Translations under genes and position numbers: made by a program
The notes under the pieces: model-generated
Told to the model about the DNA's origin: nothing
Databases searched by the model: none
What the model saw: only the letters and a program-made list of their open reading frames with translations
Assembly: GCA_963652075.1 (NCBI GenBank)
Contig: CAVJRQ010000036.1
Location: forward strand, 11,173-75,172
Origin: Phocaeicola_A sp963652075
GTDB taxonomy: Bacteria; Bacteroidota; Bacteroidia; Bacteroidales; Bacteroidaceae
Direction: 5' to 3'
DNA length: 64,000 nt
In this document: positions 34,466 through 44,017 of the stretch, in pieces
Position numbering within the stretch: the first letter of the stretch is position 1
How the letters are laid out: the number at the start of each line of letters is the position of its first letter

Positions 34466-37400
34466 ATGAAGAGAGAACTAAAAAGAGTTTCATACCTGAT
34501 TGCGATATCCGGTATGCTTTTAGGCCAACCTCTGTCGGTCAAAGCCGTCAACAGGCTTCCCCAACCGACACAGGCAAACGCCAATGCAGAGACTCCCGTC
34601 GTCACATTGGATCTGAAGAACGCGACGATCAAGCAGTTGTTCGACGCCATCCACAAGCAGACGGGAATGGATTTCCTTTACAACAATGAGCAGTTGGCTT
34701 CTTTCCAACGTGTGAACGTGAAAGCCAACCAAGAGCCGGTGGAGAGCGTGCTGAACCGCGTCTTCGCCAACTCGCAGTTTACCTTCAAGGTAGAAGGCAA
34801 GATGGTGACCATCACCAAGAAGAGCGTGAAGAGTAACCAGAAGATTCAAAAGCTGGTGGGTAGGGTCACGGACAAGGACAATTACCCCGTAATCGGTGCC
34901 GCCGTAGTGGTGAAGGGTACACACCGCGGCGTAGCTACCGACATTGACGGTAAGTACGAGATTGAGATTTGGCCGGGTGAAACGCTGACATTCAGCTTCA
35001 TCGGCATGGAACCGGTAGACATTCCGTACAACGGAGCGCGAGAGCTGAACCTGGTACTGCAGGAGAGCTCCAAGCTGAAGTTGGACGAGGTGGTGGTAAC
35101 CGGTATCTTCAAGAAAGCGAAAGAGAGCTATACGGGTTCTGTGGCCACCGTCACGGAGGAGCAACTCGACATGTACCGCGGCCAGAACCTGCTGCAGACA
35201 TTGAAGAATATCGACGCTTCCATCAACTTCCAGATGGATAACCTGAACGGTAGCAACCCGAACAACCTGCCCTCCATCAACATCCGTGGTAACGCCTCCA
35301 TTCCCACGGACCTGCAGGAGTTCAACGAGTCACAGAAGAACACGGTGAACACCCCGCTCATCATCATGGACGGTTTTGAGATTTCATTGGAGAAGTTGAT
35401 GGACTACAACGACGATGAAATCGAGTCAATCAACATCCTGAAGGATGCCGCCGCCACGGCCATCTACGGTTCGCGCGGTGCCAACGGCGTCATCGTGGTC
35501 ATCACCAAGGAGCCGGTAGCCGGCAAACTGAGAGTGAACGCCGAGGTGGGTCTCACCTTCGAGGTGCCCGACATCTCCTCGTACCACCTGCTGAACGCAG
35601 CGGACAAGCTGGCGTTGGAGAAAGCCGTCGGGCTTTATACCAGCAGTTCTAACGACCCCTCAGAACAACTCACTTTGGACAACCGATACAACAGCACATT
35701 GAAGAAGGTGTTGTCCGGAACGGATACCGACTGGCTGAGCAAGCCGTTGCACACGGGCGTGGGTCAGCGTTACAACCTCCGTCTCGAAGGCGGTAGCGAA
35801 GAGTTCCGTTGGAGTGCGTCAGCGGCCTACACCAACACACAGGGTGCGATGAAAGATTCTGAGCGTCGCAACTTCAGCGGTGCCATCACCTTGATGTATC
35901 GTGTGAAGAACCTGATTTTCCGCAACTACACCTCTATCGGTTTGAACCGTAGCCGCGAAAGCAAATACGGCACGTTCAGCGAATACGCCAAACTGCAACC
36001 GTACGAATCTCCGTACGACGAGAGCGGCAACCTGGTTAAATTATGGAGTGATTACGCAGACCAAGGCAACCCGTTGTACGACGCGTCGTTGGCATCCTTC
36101 GACAAGTCGGACTACCAGAGCATGACCAACAACTTCTCCATCGAGTGGCATCCGTTCGACGGCATGATTGTCCGTGGACAGTTGGGACTCTCCTCTACCC
36201 AGAACGGCAGCGACGAGTTCGTGTCTCCTTACGCCTCCAAATTCAACACTGCCACCTACTTGACTGAAGACGGCATGTTGCGCAAAGGTACCTACGACTA
36301 CGGTACGGGCAAGACCTACAGCTACGATGCCAACCTGACGGCTTCCTACTCGAAGACCCTGAACGAGAAGCATCAGCTCTACTTCGGTCTCGACCTCTCC
36401 GCTTCGCAGAGCAAGAGCGACATGTACTACTTCTCCATGGAAGGTTTCGGTGCGGAGACGGTGAACAACCTGACCAGTGCCCAGCAGTATGCCGAGAGCA
36501 CCCGTCCTACCGGTTCGTTCTCGTTCTACCGTCGTATGGGTGTGACGGGTAACGCCAACTACACCTTCGACAACCGCTACTATGTCGACCTCTCTTACCG
36601 TGTGGACGGAAACTCCAACTTCGGTAGCGACAAGAAGTACGCTCCCTTCTGGAGTGCCGGCATCGGTTGGTCACTCCACAACGAGGAGTGGCTCAAGGGC
36701 AACGAGGTAATCAACAACCTGCGTCTGAAACTCTCTTACGGACAGACCGGTACGCAGCTGACCTCTTCCACCGGCGCAACCACCACCTACGCTTACCAGC
36801 AAGGACAGAAGTACATGGGTTGGAGCGGCGCCGTGATGCAAGGCTTCGGCAACAGCAAACTGACCTGGCAGACCACCGACGAGTTTAACGTAGGTATCGA
36901 ATTCGGCTTGTGGCAAAACCGCATCAAGGGTTCGTTCGACTTCTACACCAAGAAGACTTCCGATTTGCTTTCCTATATGGACTTGCCCCTCTCCATGGGA
37001 TTCAGTTCCTACCTCGCTAACGTGGGTGCCGTGAAGAACATCGGTTTCGAGTCTTCGTTGAGTGCCTACGTCATCCGCGACGCCGCCCACCGTTTCAACT
37101 GGATGCTGAGCGGTCAGTTGATGTACAACAAGAATGAGATTACCGAACTCTCCGCCGACATACAGGCGCAGAACGAAAAATACCTAAGCTCCAACAGCAA
37201 TGTCGAAATCGCCAACCTCCTGCAGGTGGGCCGTCCGCAGAACGCCATCTACGGTGTACGTTCGCTGGGCATCGACCCAAGTACCGGTAATGAGCTCTAT
37301 TTGGACAAGGACGGTCAGGTAACCAATAGCTGGAACATCTCCGACATGGTTTACTTGGGACAGAAAGACCCGAAGTACAGAGGCATCCTCAGTTCGATGC

Positions 37401-37828
37401 TGACATGGAAAAACTTCACCTTCAACCTTTCGTTCGCCTACCATTGGGGAGGTCAGATGTACAACTCCACCTTGCGCGACAGAGTAGAAGTTAACAGTAC
37501 CGTCATCAAGAACCGAAACGTGGACGACCGTGTGCTGAAAAACCGTTGGTTGCAAGCCGGTGACGTGGTTGCATTCAAGAGAGTGTCTGCACTCACTTCA
37601 AAAGCCACCTCACGCTTCGTGATGGACGACAACGTACTCGAGCTGCAGTCCGTAGGTCTGCAATACCGTTGGGACAACGAATGGTTGAAGAACAGCACCC
37701 AACTGGAATCGGTCATCTTCGGTGTGAACATGTCCGACCTCTTCTACTGGTCGTCCGTAAGGGTTGAGCGCGGTCTCTCCTATCCGTTTGCACGCAACAT
37801 TCAGGCCAGTGTGAAATTAATGTTTTAA
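34466..37828 (+). CDS. SusC/RagA-type TonB-dependent outer-membrane transporter with STN signalling domain
   Basis: This 1120-residue protein has a signal peptide (about 1-27), an STN domain (about 45-112, NATIKQLFDAIHKQTGMDFLY), a carboxypeptidase-regulatory-like domain (about 130-205, GRVTDKDNYPVIGAAVVVKG), the TonB-box-like stretch KLDEVVVTG, then plug and 22-strand barrel ending in VKLMF. Together with SusD it imports a bound nutrient across the outer membrane using TonB energy. The STN domain marks it as a signal-transducing receptor that talks to the FecR protein encoded just upstream. The substrate is not evident; SusC proteins take up glycans in many loci and peptides or other nutrients in some. 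Confidence 0.94.
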   Translation: MKRELKRVSYLIAISGMLLGQPLSVKAVNRLPQPTQANANAETPVVTLDLKNATIKQLFDAIHKQTGMDFLYNNEQLASFQRVNVKANQEPVESVLNRVFANSQFTFKVEGKMVTITKKSVKSNQKIQKLVGRVTDKDNYPVIGAAVVVKGTHRGVATDIDGKYEIEIWPGETLTFSFIGMEPVDIPYNGARELNLVLQESSKLKLDEVVVTGIFKKAKESYTGSVATVTEEQLDMYRGQNLLQTLKNIDASINFQMDNLNGSNPNNLPSINIRGNASIPTDLQEFNESQKNTVNTPLIIMDGFEISLEKLMDYNDDEIESINILKDAAATAIYGSRGANGVIVVITKEPVAGKLRVNAEVGLTFEVPDISSYHLLNAADKLALEKAVGLYTSSSNDPSEQLTLDNRYNSTLKKVLSGTDTDWLSKPLHTGVGQRYNLRLEGGSEEFRWSASAAYTNTQGAMKDSERRNFSGAITLMYRVKNLIFRNYTSIGLNRSRESKYGTFSEYAKLQPYESPYDESGNLVKLWSDYADQGNPLYDASLASFDKSDYQSMTNNFSIEWHPFDGMIVRGQLGLSSTQNGSDEFVSPYASKFNTATYLTEDGMLRKGTYDYGTGKTYSYDANLTASYSKTLNEKHQLYFGLDLSASQSKSDMYYFSMEGFGAETVNNLTSAQQYAESTRPTGSFSFYRRMGVTGNANYTFDNRYYVDLSYRVDGNSNFGSDKKYAPFWSAGIGWSLHNEEWLKGNEVINNLRLKLSYGQTGTQLTSSTGATTTYAYQQGQKYMGWSGAVMQGFGNSKLTWQTTDEFNVGIEFGLWQNRIKGSFDFYTKKTSDLLSYMDLPLSMGFSSYLANVGAVKNIGFESSLSAYVIRDAAHRFNWMLSGQLMYNKNEITELSADIQAQNEKYLSSNSNVEIANLLQVGRPQNAIYGVRSLGIDPSTGNELYLDKDGQVTNSWNISDMVYLGQKDPKYRGILSSMLTWKNFTFNLSFAYHWGGQMYNSTLRDRVEVNSTVIKNRNVDDRVLKNRWLQAGDVVAFKRVSALTSKATSRFVMDDNVLELQSVGLQYRWDNEWLKNSTQLESVIFGVNMSDLFYWSSVRVERGLSYPFARNIQASVKLMF

Positions 37829-37852
37829 TACAAACGATAAATCGCAGAAACA

Positions 37853-39334
37853 ATGAAAAAGAAATTATATATCGCTTTAACGCTTCTCCTTTGCCTGTCG
37901 ACCTCCTGCAACGACTGGTTGGACGTGAAGTCGCAAACGGAAGAGAAGGAGAAAGACCTCTTCAGCACCTACGAGGGTTTCCGCAGCGCGTTGACAGGTT
38001 GCTACATGTCAATGGGCAGCCAGGACATCTATGGCGAGAAGCTGACCATGACCGACATTGAATGTCTGGCCAACCTATGGTATAAAACCACAGCCAGCTC
38101 CGTGTTGAGCACCAACTATTACCTACAAGAGCATGACTATACATCCGATGATGCCGTAGCGTCTTTCAAAGCCATGTATGGCGGGTTGTTCAACGTCATC
38201 ACGCAAGCCAACGTTGTGCTCAAGCACATCCAAGATGGCGGCGAAGTCATCAAGGACGAAGTGGCTCGTAATGTCATTGAGGGCGAGGCATACGCCTTGC
38301 GCGCCTATTGCCAGTTCGATATTCTCCGTCTCTTCGGTCAAGTACCCGTAGGCGGCACCACTACCGTGGATCTCCCCTACTCTTACACCACAAGCTTGGA
38401 CGAGATGCCTGCGTACTACACCTACGAGAAGTACGTGGAGAACCTGAAAGCGGACATCACGAAGGCAGAGGAGTTGCTCAAAGCCAACGACCCGCTCAGC
38501 ACAAACAAGGAGTCGTCGGACGATTTCCTCTCGAAACGTACGTTCCGTTTGAACTACTGGGCGGTAGTTGCGTTGCATGCCCGTATGGCTCTCTATTTGG
38601 GTGAAAAGACCGAGGCATACAATCTGGCGATGAGTGTCATCAACGCAAAAGATGAGGATGGCGATTCAAGATTTGAATTGAGCGGTACCACCGATTTGGC
38701 TTCGGGCGTAAACCGCTATGCTTTGCCGGGTGAAGGATTGTTCAAGCTGAGCAAGTATGACCTGAAAAGCTATACGGTAGGGTTATTGATTGGATACACT
38801 GAGGAGGGTGCGTCAGCGACCTATCAAACGGGAGCTTATTATTTGCTTAACGGACTCAAATTCAGAACATTGTTCCAAGGCGTAAACACGGCATCCGATA
38901 ACCGGTACATCTACGTCTGGAACAAAAACGTCAAGAACGTGTTCGGGTCTACCTATTATGCAATTCAAAAATACTGGTATGCCGATGATGCTGAGAGTGC
39001 TTCGTACTACCACAAATTCATTCCGATGTTGCGCATGTCAGAGATGTATCTGATAGCAACGGAGACAGCGCCCACGTTGGCGGAATCGAACAGCCTCTAC
39101 ACCACCTACCAGCGTAGCCATGCGGTGTTGCTGACATCCGACCCGTTTGCCGACGAAGCCGCATTGCAGGAGGGATTGCTCGCCGAGTACCGTCGAGAGT
39201 TCTTTGCGGAGGGACAGATGTTCTTCACCTACAAGCGACTCAACTCCGCCACCATTCTGTGGAAGAGTCCGACGGCGGCAACCGAAGCCGACTACGTGCT
39301 TCCGCTCCCGAATACAGAATATAACCCCAACTAA
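37853..39334 (+). CDS. SusD/RagB-family nutrient-binding outer-membrane lipoprotein
   Basis: This 493-residue protein has a lipobox in LCLSTSCNDWLDV (cysteine near residue 19). The typical SusD N terminus (NDWLDVKSQTEEKEKDLFSTYEGFRSALTGCYMSMGSQDIYGEKL) is followed by TPR-like helices and the C-terminal REFFAEGQMFFTYKRLN. It is the lid subunit of the SusCD transporter, and its gene lies 24 bases after susC. Length is ordinary for the smaller SusD group. Translation coupling and order are standard. Confidence 0.93.
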   Translation: MKKKLYIALTLLLCLSTSCNDWLDVKSQTEEKEKDLFSTYEGFRSALTGCYMSMGSQDIYGEKLTMTDIECLANLWYKTTASSVLSTNYYLQEHDYTSDDAVASFKAMYGGLFNVITQANVVLKHIQDGGEVIKDEVARNVIEGEAYALRAYCQFDILRLFGQVPVGGTTTVDLPYSYTTSLDEMPAYYTYEKYVENLKADITKAEELLKANDPLSTNKESSDDFLSKRTFRLNYWAVVALHARMALYLGEKTEAYNLAMSVINAKDEDGDSRFELSGTTDLASGVNRYALPGEGLFKLSKYDLKSYTVGLLIGYTEEGASATYQTGAYYLLNGLKFRTLFQGVNTASDNRYIYVWNKNVKNVFGSTYYAIQKYWYADDAESASYYHKFIPMLRMSEMYLIATETAPTLAESNSLYTTYQRSHAVLLTSDPFADEAALQEGLLAEYRREFFAEGQMFFTYKRLNSATILWKSPTAATEADYVLPLPNTEYNPN

Positions 39335-39346
39335 TTTTGTAAGAGC

Positions 39347-40120
39347 ATGAAAAAAAGTATATATACATTGTTGTTACTCGCCGGACTGACGGGAATGACA
39401 AGTTGCGAGAAAGACCAACCGGTGTACAGCGAAGAGACCTGCTGGCTCAATTTCAAGGAAGTCAATTCAACAGAGATACCGAGCACTGATTATTCCTTTG
39501 TCTATGCAGGTTCCGTCACGGAAGACACCGTTTGGCTGACCGTCACCACGCTGGGTTTCGTGAAAGATTATGACCGCTCTTTAGCCATCGAGCAAGAACT
39601 GACCGGTGAAGACGATGCCGTAGCCGGCACACACTACCTTGCCTTTGATGACGAGAGTTTGAAAAAGTACTACTGCATCCCTGCCGATTCCGTATCCGCT
39701 AACATTCCTATTGTCCTGCTGCGCGATGCTTCACTGAAGACGAAAGCGGTGAACTTGAAAATATCCATCAAGGAGAATGAAAACTTCAAGGTGGGTTTCG
39801 AGAGAGACCGTTGCCGCACGGTAACCATCTCCGACAAGTTAACGAAGCCATCCAAATGGGACTACGACGGACTTCAATATTATATCGGAATCTATACCAC
39901 CGGCGTTCATCAATTCCTAATTGACGCTTCGGGCGAGAAATGGGATGATGAATACATTGAAAGCATTGCAAGTGATTACGGGTACGTTGAATACTTGGGG
40001 AATTATTTTGCAAGGGAGTTGAAGAGAGTCAACGAAGAGAGAGTCGCTGCCGGACTGGACATATTACGTGAAGAAGACGGCGTAACACCCGTTGAATTTA
40101 TATTGGATTCGTGGTGGTAA
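39347..40120 (+). CDS. DUF4843-type lipoprotein of a SusCD operon
   Basis: This 257-residue protein has a lipobox (LTGMTSCEKDQP) and a central beta-sandwich-like region (WLNFKEVNSTEIPSTDYSFVYAGSVTEDTVWLTVTTLG). The C-terminal portion includes DKLTKPSKWDYDG and the terminal motif TPVEFILDSWW. This is the DUF4843 pattern that accompanies SusCD pairs and PKD-like lipoproteins. It is probably a surface or periplasm-facing accessory binding protein. It starts 12 bases after susD. Its exact role is unknown. Confidence 0.8.
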   Translation: MKKSIYTLLLLAGLTGMTSCEKDQPVYSEETCWLNFKEVNSTEIPSTDYSFVYAGSVTEDTVWLTVTTLGFVKDYDRSLAIEQELTGEDDAVAGTHYLAFDDESLKKYYCIPADSVSANIPIVLLRDASLKTKAVNLKISIKENENFKVGFERDRCRTVTISDKLTKPSKWDYDGLQYYIGIYTTGVHQFLIDASGEKWDDEYIESIASDYGYVEYLGNYFARELKRVNEERVAAGLDILREEDGVTPVEFILDSWW

Positions 40121-40167
40121 ACAACACTCTTTGACGATAACATTCATCTAAACAAAAAGAAACGATT

Positions 40168-41718
40168 ATGCTAAAAGATATACTAAACAAAAAGTTGATT
40201 GTCCTGCTCATGGGAGCCGGACTCACACTGACTTCCTGCTTCGATGACGACAGCAAGGATGGTCAACCGGTATCGGACATTACCATAGCCGACTTTGAGG
40301 AATCGACCTACACGAAAGTCTCTTATACGGGTCAGACACTGGAAATCAATCCGAGCATTGAAACAGAATACCCCGAAAGCGACCTGGAATACTTGTGGAC
40401 GATTGTACCGGTGCAAGCTTCTCAATCATCAAACTATGAGCAACCAGTCGAAATCTCCACAGAGAAAAACTTGAAGTATGAAGTCAATTTGTCTCCGAAG
40501 ACCTATACAATCCGCCTACAGGTTTCTTCCAAAAGCAACGGATACGCTGTAAACAAAACGACGAAGTTGGTTGCCACTACTCAATTCTCTCATGGTTTTT
40601 ATCTCCTGAAAGAAACAACGGACGGAAATTCCGAGTTGGATTTGTTGTTGCAGGACGGATCATTCACCGAGAATCTGCTGACCAAACTTCGGGAAGGAGG
40701 AGCCATAAAAGGTACCCCCAGGAACTTGACCATTGGCTATTCCCATTACTATATCAATGAGGATACCAACGAGAGAGATCACACCAACATGATTTATGTA
40801 GTAACTAACGACAGGAAGATATCCGGTTTCAGATCCGAGGATTTGAAGGAAGTCTACACGCAAGACAAGAACATGTTCTACGGAGATTTTGGTGCTGACG
40901 AAGAACCTTATGGCGTTCAAACCGGTTACTTCATGACACACTATTTTTCAAATAAAGGTGTCACTTCCTGCTACACGAATTTCGCAAGTTCAAGTGCTAT
41001 TAGTGGCAAATACGGATTACCGGCAACTGAAACAGGAGGTAGCATTTATTTGGCGAAAAATTCCTACAACATAGACTATTGGGACGCTGACAATCACAAA
41101 ATCTATATGTGCAATTACAATGGAGAAATCCGTTTGATAACAGAACAGGACGGTACCGAATTGGATTTGTCCAATTACGACTGCATAGCAGCAGGCAACA
41201 AATTCAACACGGGAGCCCTGTTTGTCCTGCAGGACCAGGAGACCAAAGAGCGTGTCGTGTACGAAATCCACCGAGAAGGATATTTCTCAAATAAATACAC
41301 CATCGATGCCTCCAAACACATTGCCAACAGTGACATTGTACGCGTAAACGCACGGCAAGCCTACTACCTGTACAGCGTGGACGACAACAAACTCTACGGC
41401 TATGACTGGACTTCGGGCAACGAGATAGAGATGCCCCTGCAAGGAATCGGTAGCGGTGAGACCATCAACTACGTATCCAACCAGCACATCGGCCCGGGAT
41501 ATTTCGGCTCGATGAATGATGATTTCGACTATTTGGCCATTGGAACACAATCGGGCAACACTTATCACCTCTATTTCTACGAGATGGTGGGTGGACAGCC
41601 TGCTGGAGACCCCGTGCTGACGGCATCCGGCACAGGACGTATAAACAATGTCCGTTTTGTGACGACTGCTGTTACATCGCAAGACTCAGCATATGGTCAT
41701 TGGGTACTCGGCGACTAA
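40168..41718 (+). CDS. PKD-like family surface lipoprotein
   Basis: This 516-residue protein has a lipobox LTLTSCFDDDSKDG. The N-terminal immunoglobulin/PKD-like domains (about 35-145, LEYLWTIVPVQASQSSNYE, then YTIRLQVSSKSNGYAVNKT) are followed by a region that could be a beta-propeller (repeated GYFMTHYF, AKNSYNIDYWDADNHKIYMCNYNGE, ARQAYYLYSVDDNKLYGYDW). It is the last gene before a hairpin terminator and probably completes the SusCD surface complex. The base composition is visibly more AT-rich than that of susC or the hydrolase genes, which may reflect a different origin for the distal part of this operon. Confidence 0.78.
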   Translation: MLKDILNKKLIVLLMGAGLTLTSCFDDDSKDGQPVSDITIADFEESTYTKVSYTGQTLEINPSIETEYPESDLEYLWTIVPVQASQSSNYEQPVEISTEKNLKYEVNLSPKTYTIRLQVSSKSNGYAVNKTTKLVATTQFSHGFYLLKETTDGNSELDLLLQDGSFTENLLTKLREGGAIKGTPRNLTIGYSHYYINEDTNERDHTNMIYVVTNDRKISGFRSEDLKEVYTQDKNMFYGDFGADEEPYGVQTGYFMTHYFSNKGVTSCYTNFASSSAISGKYGLPATETGGSIYLAKNSYNIDYWDADNHKIYMCNYNGEIRLITEQDGTELDLSNYDCIAAGNKFNTGALFVLQDQETKERVVYEIHREGYFSNKYTIDASKHIANSDIVRVNARQAYYLYSVDDNKLYGYDWTSGNEIEMPLQGIGSGETINYVSNQHIGPGYFGSMNDDFDYLAIGTQSGNTYHLYFYEMVGGQPAGDPVLTASGTGRINNVRFVTTAVTSQDSAYGHWVLGD

Positions 41719-41774
41719 TCATAGAGAGCCTAAACCTCTAAACAAATAGACAGAAAGATTAAAAAAGATGAAAT

Positions 41775-41818
41775 AGACGGCTTACCCAGTACCCTTTTTA
41801 CCGGGTAAGCCGTCTTTA
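41775..41818 (+). terminator. Hairpin terminator after the SusCD operon
   Basis: AGACGGCTTACCC (41775-41787) pairs perfectly with GGGTAAGCCGTCT (41803-41815) around a 15-base loop. Only a short T run (TTT) follows, so termination may be partial, which would let some transcription reach the thioredoxin-fold gene at 41847. Confidence 0.75.
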
Positions 41819-41846
41819 GTATAAACGTGCAAAACTAAACTTAATT

Positions 41847-42932
41847 ATGAAGAAACAAATCCTACTGGCTTTGGCCGCAGTGCTCGCTCTGCCGACACTG
41901 GCACAGACAAACTTCCGCCACATCACCTTTGAGGAGGCACTGGCTGCCGCAAAGGCGGAGAACAAAATGATTTTCATCGACTTCTACACCTCTTGGTGCG
42001 GACCTTGCAAGGTGATGGCGAACCAGGTGTTCCCCCAGAAAGAGGCGGGCGATTACTTCAACGCCAAGTTTGTCTGCGTGAAGTACGACGCGGAGAAAGA
42101 GGGCGCGGAGTTGGTAAAGAAATATCCCGTGAGCGCCTACCCGACCTTCTACATCACGGATGCAGACGGTAAGGTAATCGGTACAAAAGTGGGCGGTAAC
42201 TTCGACGTGCAAGTCTTCATTGCCGACATTGAGGCAGTGACCAACCCGGAGCTCTCTCCCGAACGGGTGAAGGAGCGCTACGCTGCCGGTGAGCGTTCAG
42301 CCCAGTTGGTGGCAGCCTATGCGAAGAACCTGACCGAAGAGGCCAGCCAAAACAGACGCAACCCCGACAAAGCGAAACTGGAAGAGGCCAACAAAGTCAT
42401 CGAGAGCTACTTCAACAGTCTGACCGACGCACAGAAATTGGAAGCGGAGAACGCGTTTATCTATACGCAATACACCAAGTCACTGGACGCAAGCACGGCG
42501 AAGTTCATGATTGCAAACCGCGAGAAGTTTGCCGAGCCTGCCAAGGAAAAGGTGCAGAACGTCATAGAGGGTCTGTACGGAGGTGTCCTGATGGAGTACT
42601 TAGGCGGCAAACAGGTGGACGCTGCCTACGAGACACTGAAGAAGGAGATGCTGAGCATCGGTCTGGAGCAGAAGTTTGCCGGCAGCTTCAAGCTGGTGGA
42701 AACACGTGCCAACGGCGGCTCGAACGGTCTGTTGGACTACTGCGAAAAGGAATACAAGAACATGGATCCGCAGACACGCTCTGCCCTGCTTGCCAACTTG
42801 ACGAAGCTGATTGACGCGAACGACGATGACGTGAAGACACGCGCCTCGAAGTTCATCCGTTCCAACTTGGCAGAGATGGAACTCGGAGACCTCTACAGTG
42901 CAGTCATGCAACTCTTCCAGTTAGGAAAATAA
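41847..42932 (+). CDS. Periplasmic thioredoxin-fold protein
   Basis: This 361-residue exported protein has a signal peptide (KQILLALAAVLALPTLAQ). A thioredoxin domain (about 25-135) carries the active-site motif FYTSWCGPCK with cysteines at about residues 51 and 54, and a conserved cis-proline loop (VSAYPTFYIT). The remaining 220 residues are charged and mostly helical, with no recognised domain. It is probably a thiol-disulfide oxidoreductase of the periplasm. Genes of this kind often follow SusC-SusD-DUF4843-PKD operons. The intervening hairpin suggests lower or separate expression. No clear promoter is seen in the short gap. Confidence 0.85.
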   Translation: MKKQILLALAAVLALPTLAQTNFRHITFEEALAAAKAENKMIFIDFYTSWCGPCKVMANQVFPQKEAGDYFNAKFVCVKYDAEKEGAELVKKYPVSAYPTFYITDADGKVIGTKVGGNFDVQVFIADIEAVTNPELSPERVKERYAAGERSAQLVAAYAKNLTEEASQNRRNPDKAKLEEANKVIESYFNSLTDAQKLEAENAFIYTQYTKSLDASTAKFMIANREKFAEPAKEKVQNVIEGLYGGVLMEYLGGKQVDAAYETLKKEMLSIGLEQKFAGSFKLVETRANGGSNGLLDYCEKEYKNMDPQTRSALLANLTKLIDANDDDVKTRASKFIRSNLAEMELGDLYSAVMQLFQLGK

Positions 42933-42971
42933 ATCTACGCAAAAGAAATATATTCTCTCTCTTAATATTAA

Positions 42972-43017
42972 AGGCACCTTCCCGATTGTGAAATTAGGAA
43001 GGTGCCTGCTTGTTTTT
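42972..43017 (+). terminator. Intrinsic terminator after the thioredoxin-fold gene
   Basis: AGGCACCTTCC (42972-42982) pairs perfectly with GGAAGGTGCCT (42997-43007) around a 14-base loop, followed by GCTTGTTTTT. This is a convincing Rho-independent terminator that isolates the upstream operon from the accessory patch. Confidence 0.85.
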
Positions 43018-43084
43018 ACAGGGTCAACTTGGCAATTTGGAATATAATGCCTAACTTCGCAAAAAATAAAGGGAGGACTGAACT

Positions 43085-44011
43085 ATGCCGGAACTAAGAG
43101 ACAGAGTGATACGCTTCGACTGGGCCATCAAACGGCTGCTGCGCCAAAAGGCGAACTTCGACGTGCTTGAGGGTTTCCTCACCGTGTTCATCGGTGAGCC
43201 GATAAAAGTGATAGAGATTCTGGAGAGCGAGGGCAACCAGGCCGCGGAGGACGACAAGTTCAACCGCGTGGACATAAAAGCCAAGAACAGCAAGGACGAG
43301 ATAATCATCGTGGAGGTGCAGAACACGACCGAGCTGTACTACCTCGAACGCGTGCTCTACGGTGTGGCGAAAGCCATCACCGAGCACATCAACCTCGGCG
43401 ACAGCTACCGGGAGGTGAAGAAGGTCTACTCCATCAGCATCCTCTACTTCGACTTGGGCAAAGGTTCCGACTACATCTACATAGGGCAGAACAACTTCGT
43501 GGGACTGCACACGAAAGACCAGCTGGTCATCAGCACCAAGGAGAAGGAGAACATCGTGAAGAAGTCCCCGTCGGAGATATTCCCCACATACATATTGGTT
43601 CGCGTGAACGAGTTCGACCAAGTGGCTAAGTCTCCGTTGGAGGAGTGGGTGAACTACCTGAAGAACGGCATCATCGCTCCGGACACGAAAGCCCCCGGCC
43701 TGCAGGAGGCACGCGAACGGCTGAAATACTACGAGATGTCGAACAAGGAGCGGTACGCCTACGACGAGCACCTCAACGCCATCATGATTCAGAACGACGT
43801 GCTTGGCAACGCCAAACTGGAAGGCCATGCAGAGGGCCGTGCAGAGGGACTTGCAGAGGGTCGTGCGGAGGGACTTGCAGAAGGTCTCGCAAAAGGACGC
43901 ACGGAAGAGAAGTTGGCAATTGCTCGCAACCTCTTGTCCCTAAACATGCCGTTGGACGTGGTAGCACAGTCCACAGGCTTGTCGGTAGAGGAGCTGCAGG
44001 GAATAAAATGA
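43085..44011 (+). CDS. Rpn/PD-(D/E)XK nuclease family protein (putative transposase-like recombination nuclease)
   Basis: This 308-residue protein matches the Rpn/PDDEXK_2 family: MPELRDRVIRFDWAIKRLLRQKANFDVLEGFL at the start, then a nuclease core with D63 in RVDIKAK and E77-x-Q79 in IVEVQNT. Members are DNA endonucleases that promote recombination or are annotated as transposases. The C terminus (247-274) has seven tandem four-residue units of the type G-x-A-E and then a short helix. A strong Shine-Dalgarno-like GGGAGG lies about 9 bases before the ATG, unusual for Bacteroidota, where such motifs are rare. A degenerate CTTG-N20-TAACTTCG promoter precedes it. The gene is six bases upstream of a truncated AAA ATPase. 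Confidence 0.85.
   Translation: MPELRDRVIRFDWAIKRLLRQKANFDVLEGFLTVFIGEPIKVIEILESEGNQAAEDDKFNRVDIKAKNSKDEIIIVEVQNTTELYYLERVLYGVAKAITEHINLGDSYREVKKVYSISILYFDLGKGSDYIYIGQNNFVGLHTKDQLVISTKEKENIVKKSPSEIFPTYILVRVNEFDQVAKSPLEEWVNYLKNGIIAPDTKAPGLQEARERLKYYEMSNKERYAYDEHLNAIMIQNDVLGNAKLEGHAEGRAEGLAEGRAEGLAEGLAKGRTEEKLAIARNLLSLNMPLDVVAQSTGLSVEELQGIK
43823..43906 (+). repeat. Seven 12-bp tandem units encoding GxAE repeats
   Basis: Units of 12 bases encode GHAE, GRAE, GLAE, GRAE, GLAE, GLAK and GRTE in the Rpn gene. The units at 43835-43858 and 43859-43882 also read as a duplicated 24-base pair encoding GRAEGLAE, with silent differences. Such arrays can change length by slippage without breaking the frame, altering a helical linker near the C terminus. 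Confidence 0.85.
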
Positions 44012-44017
44012 GAGATT

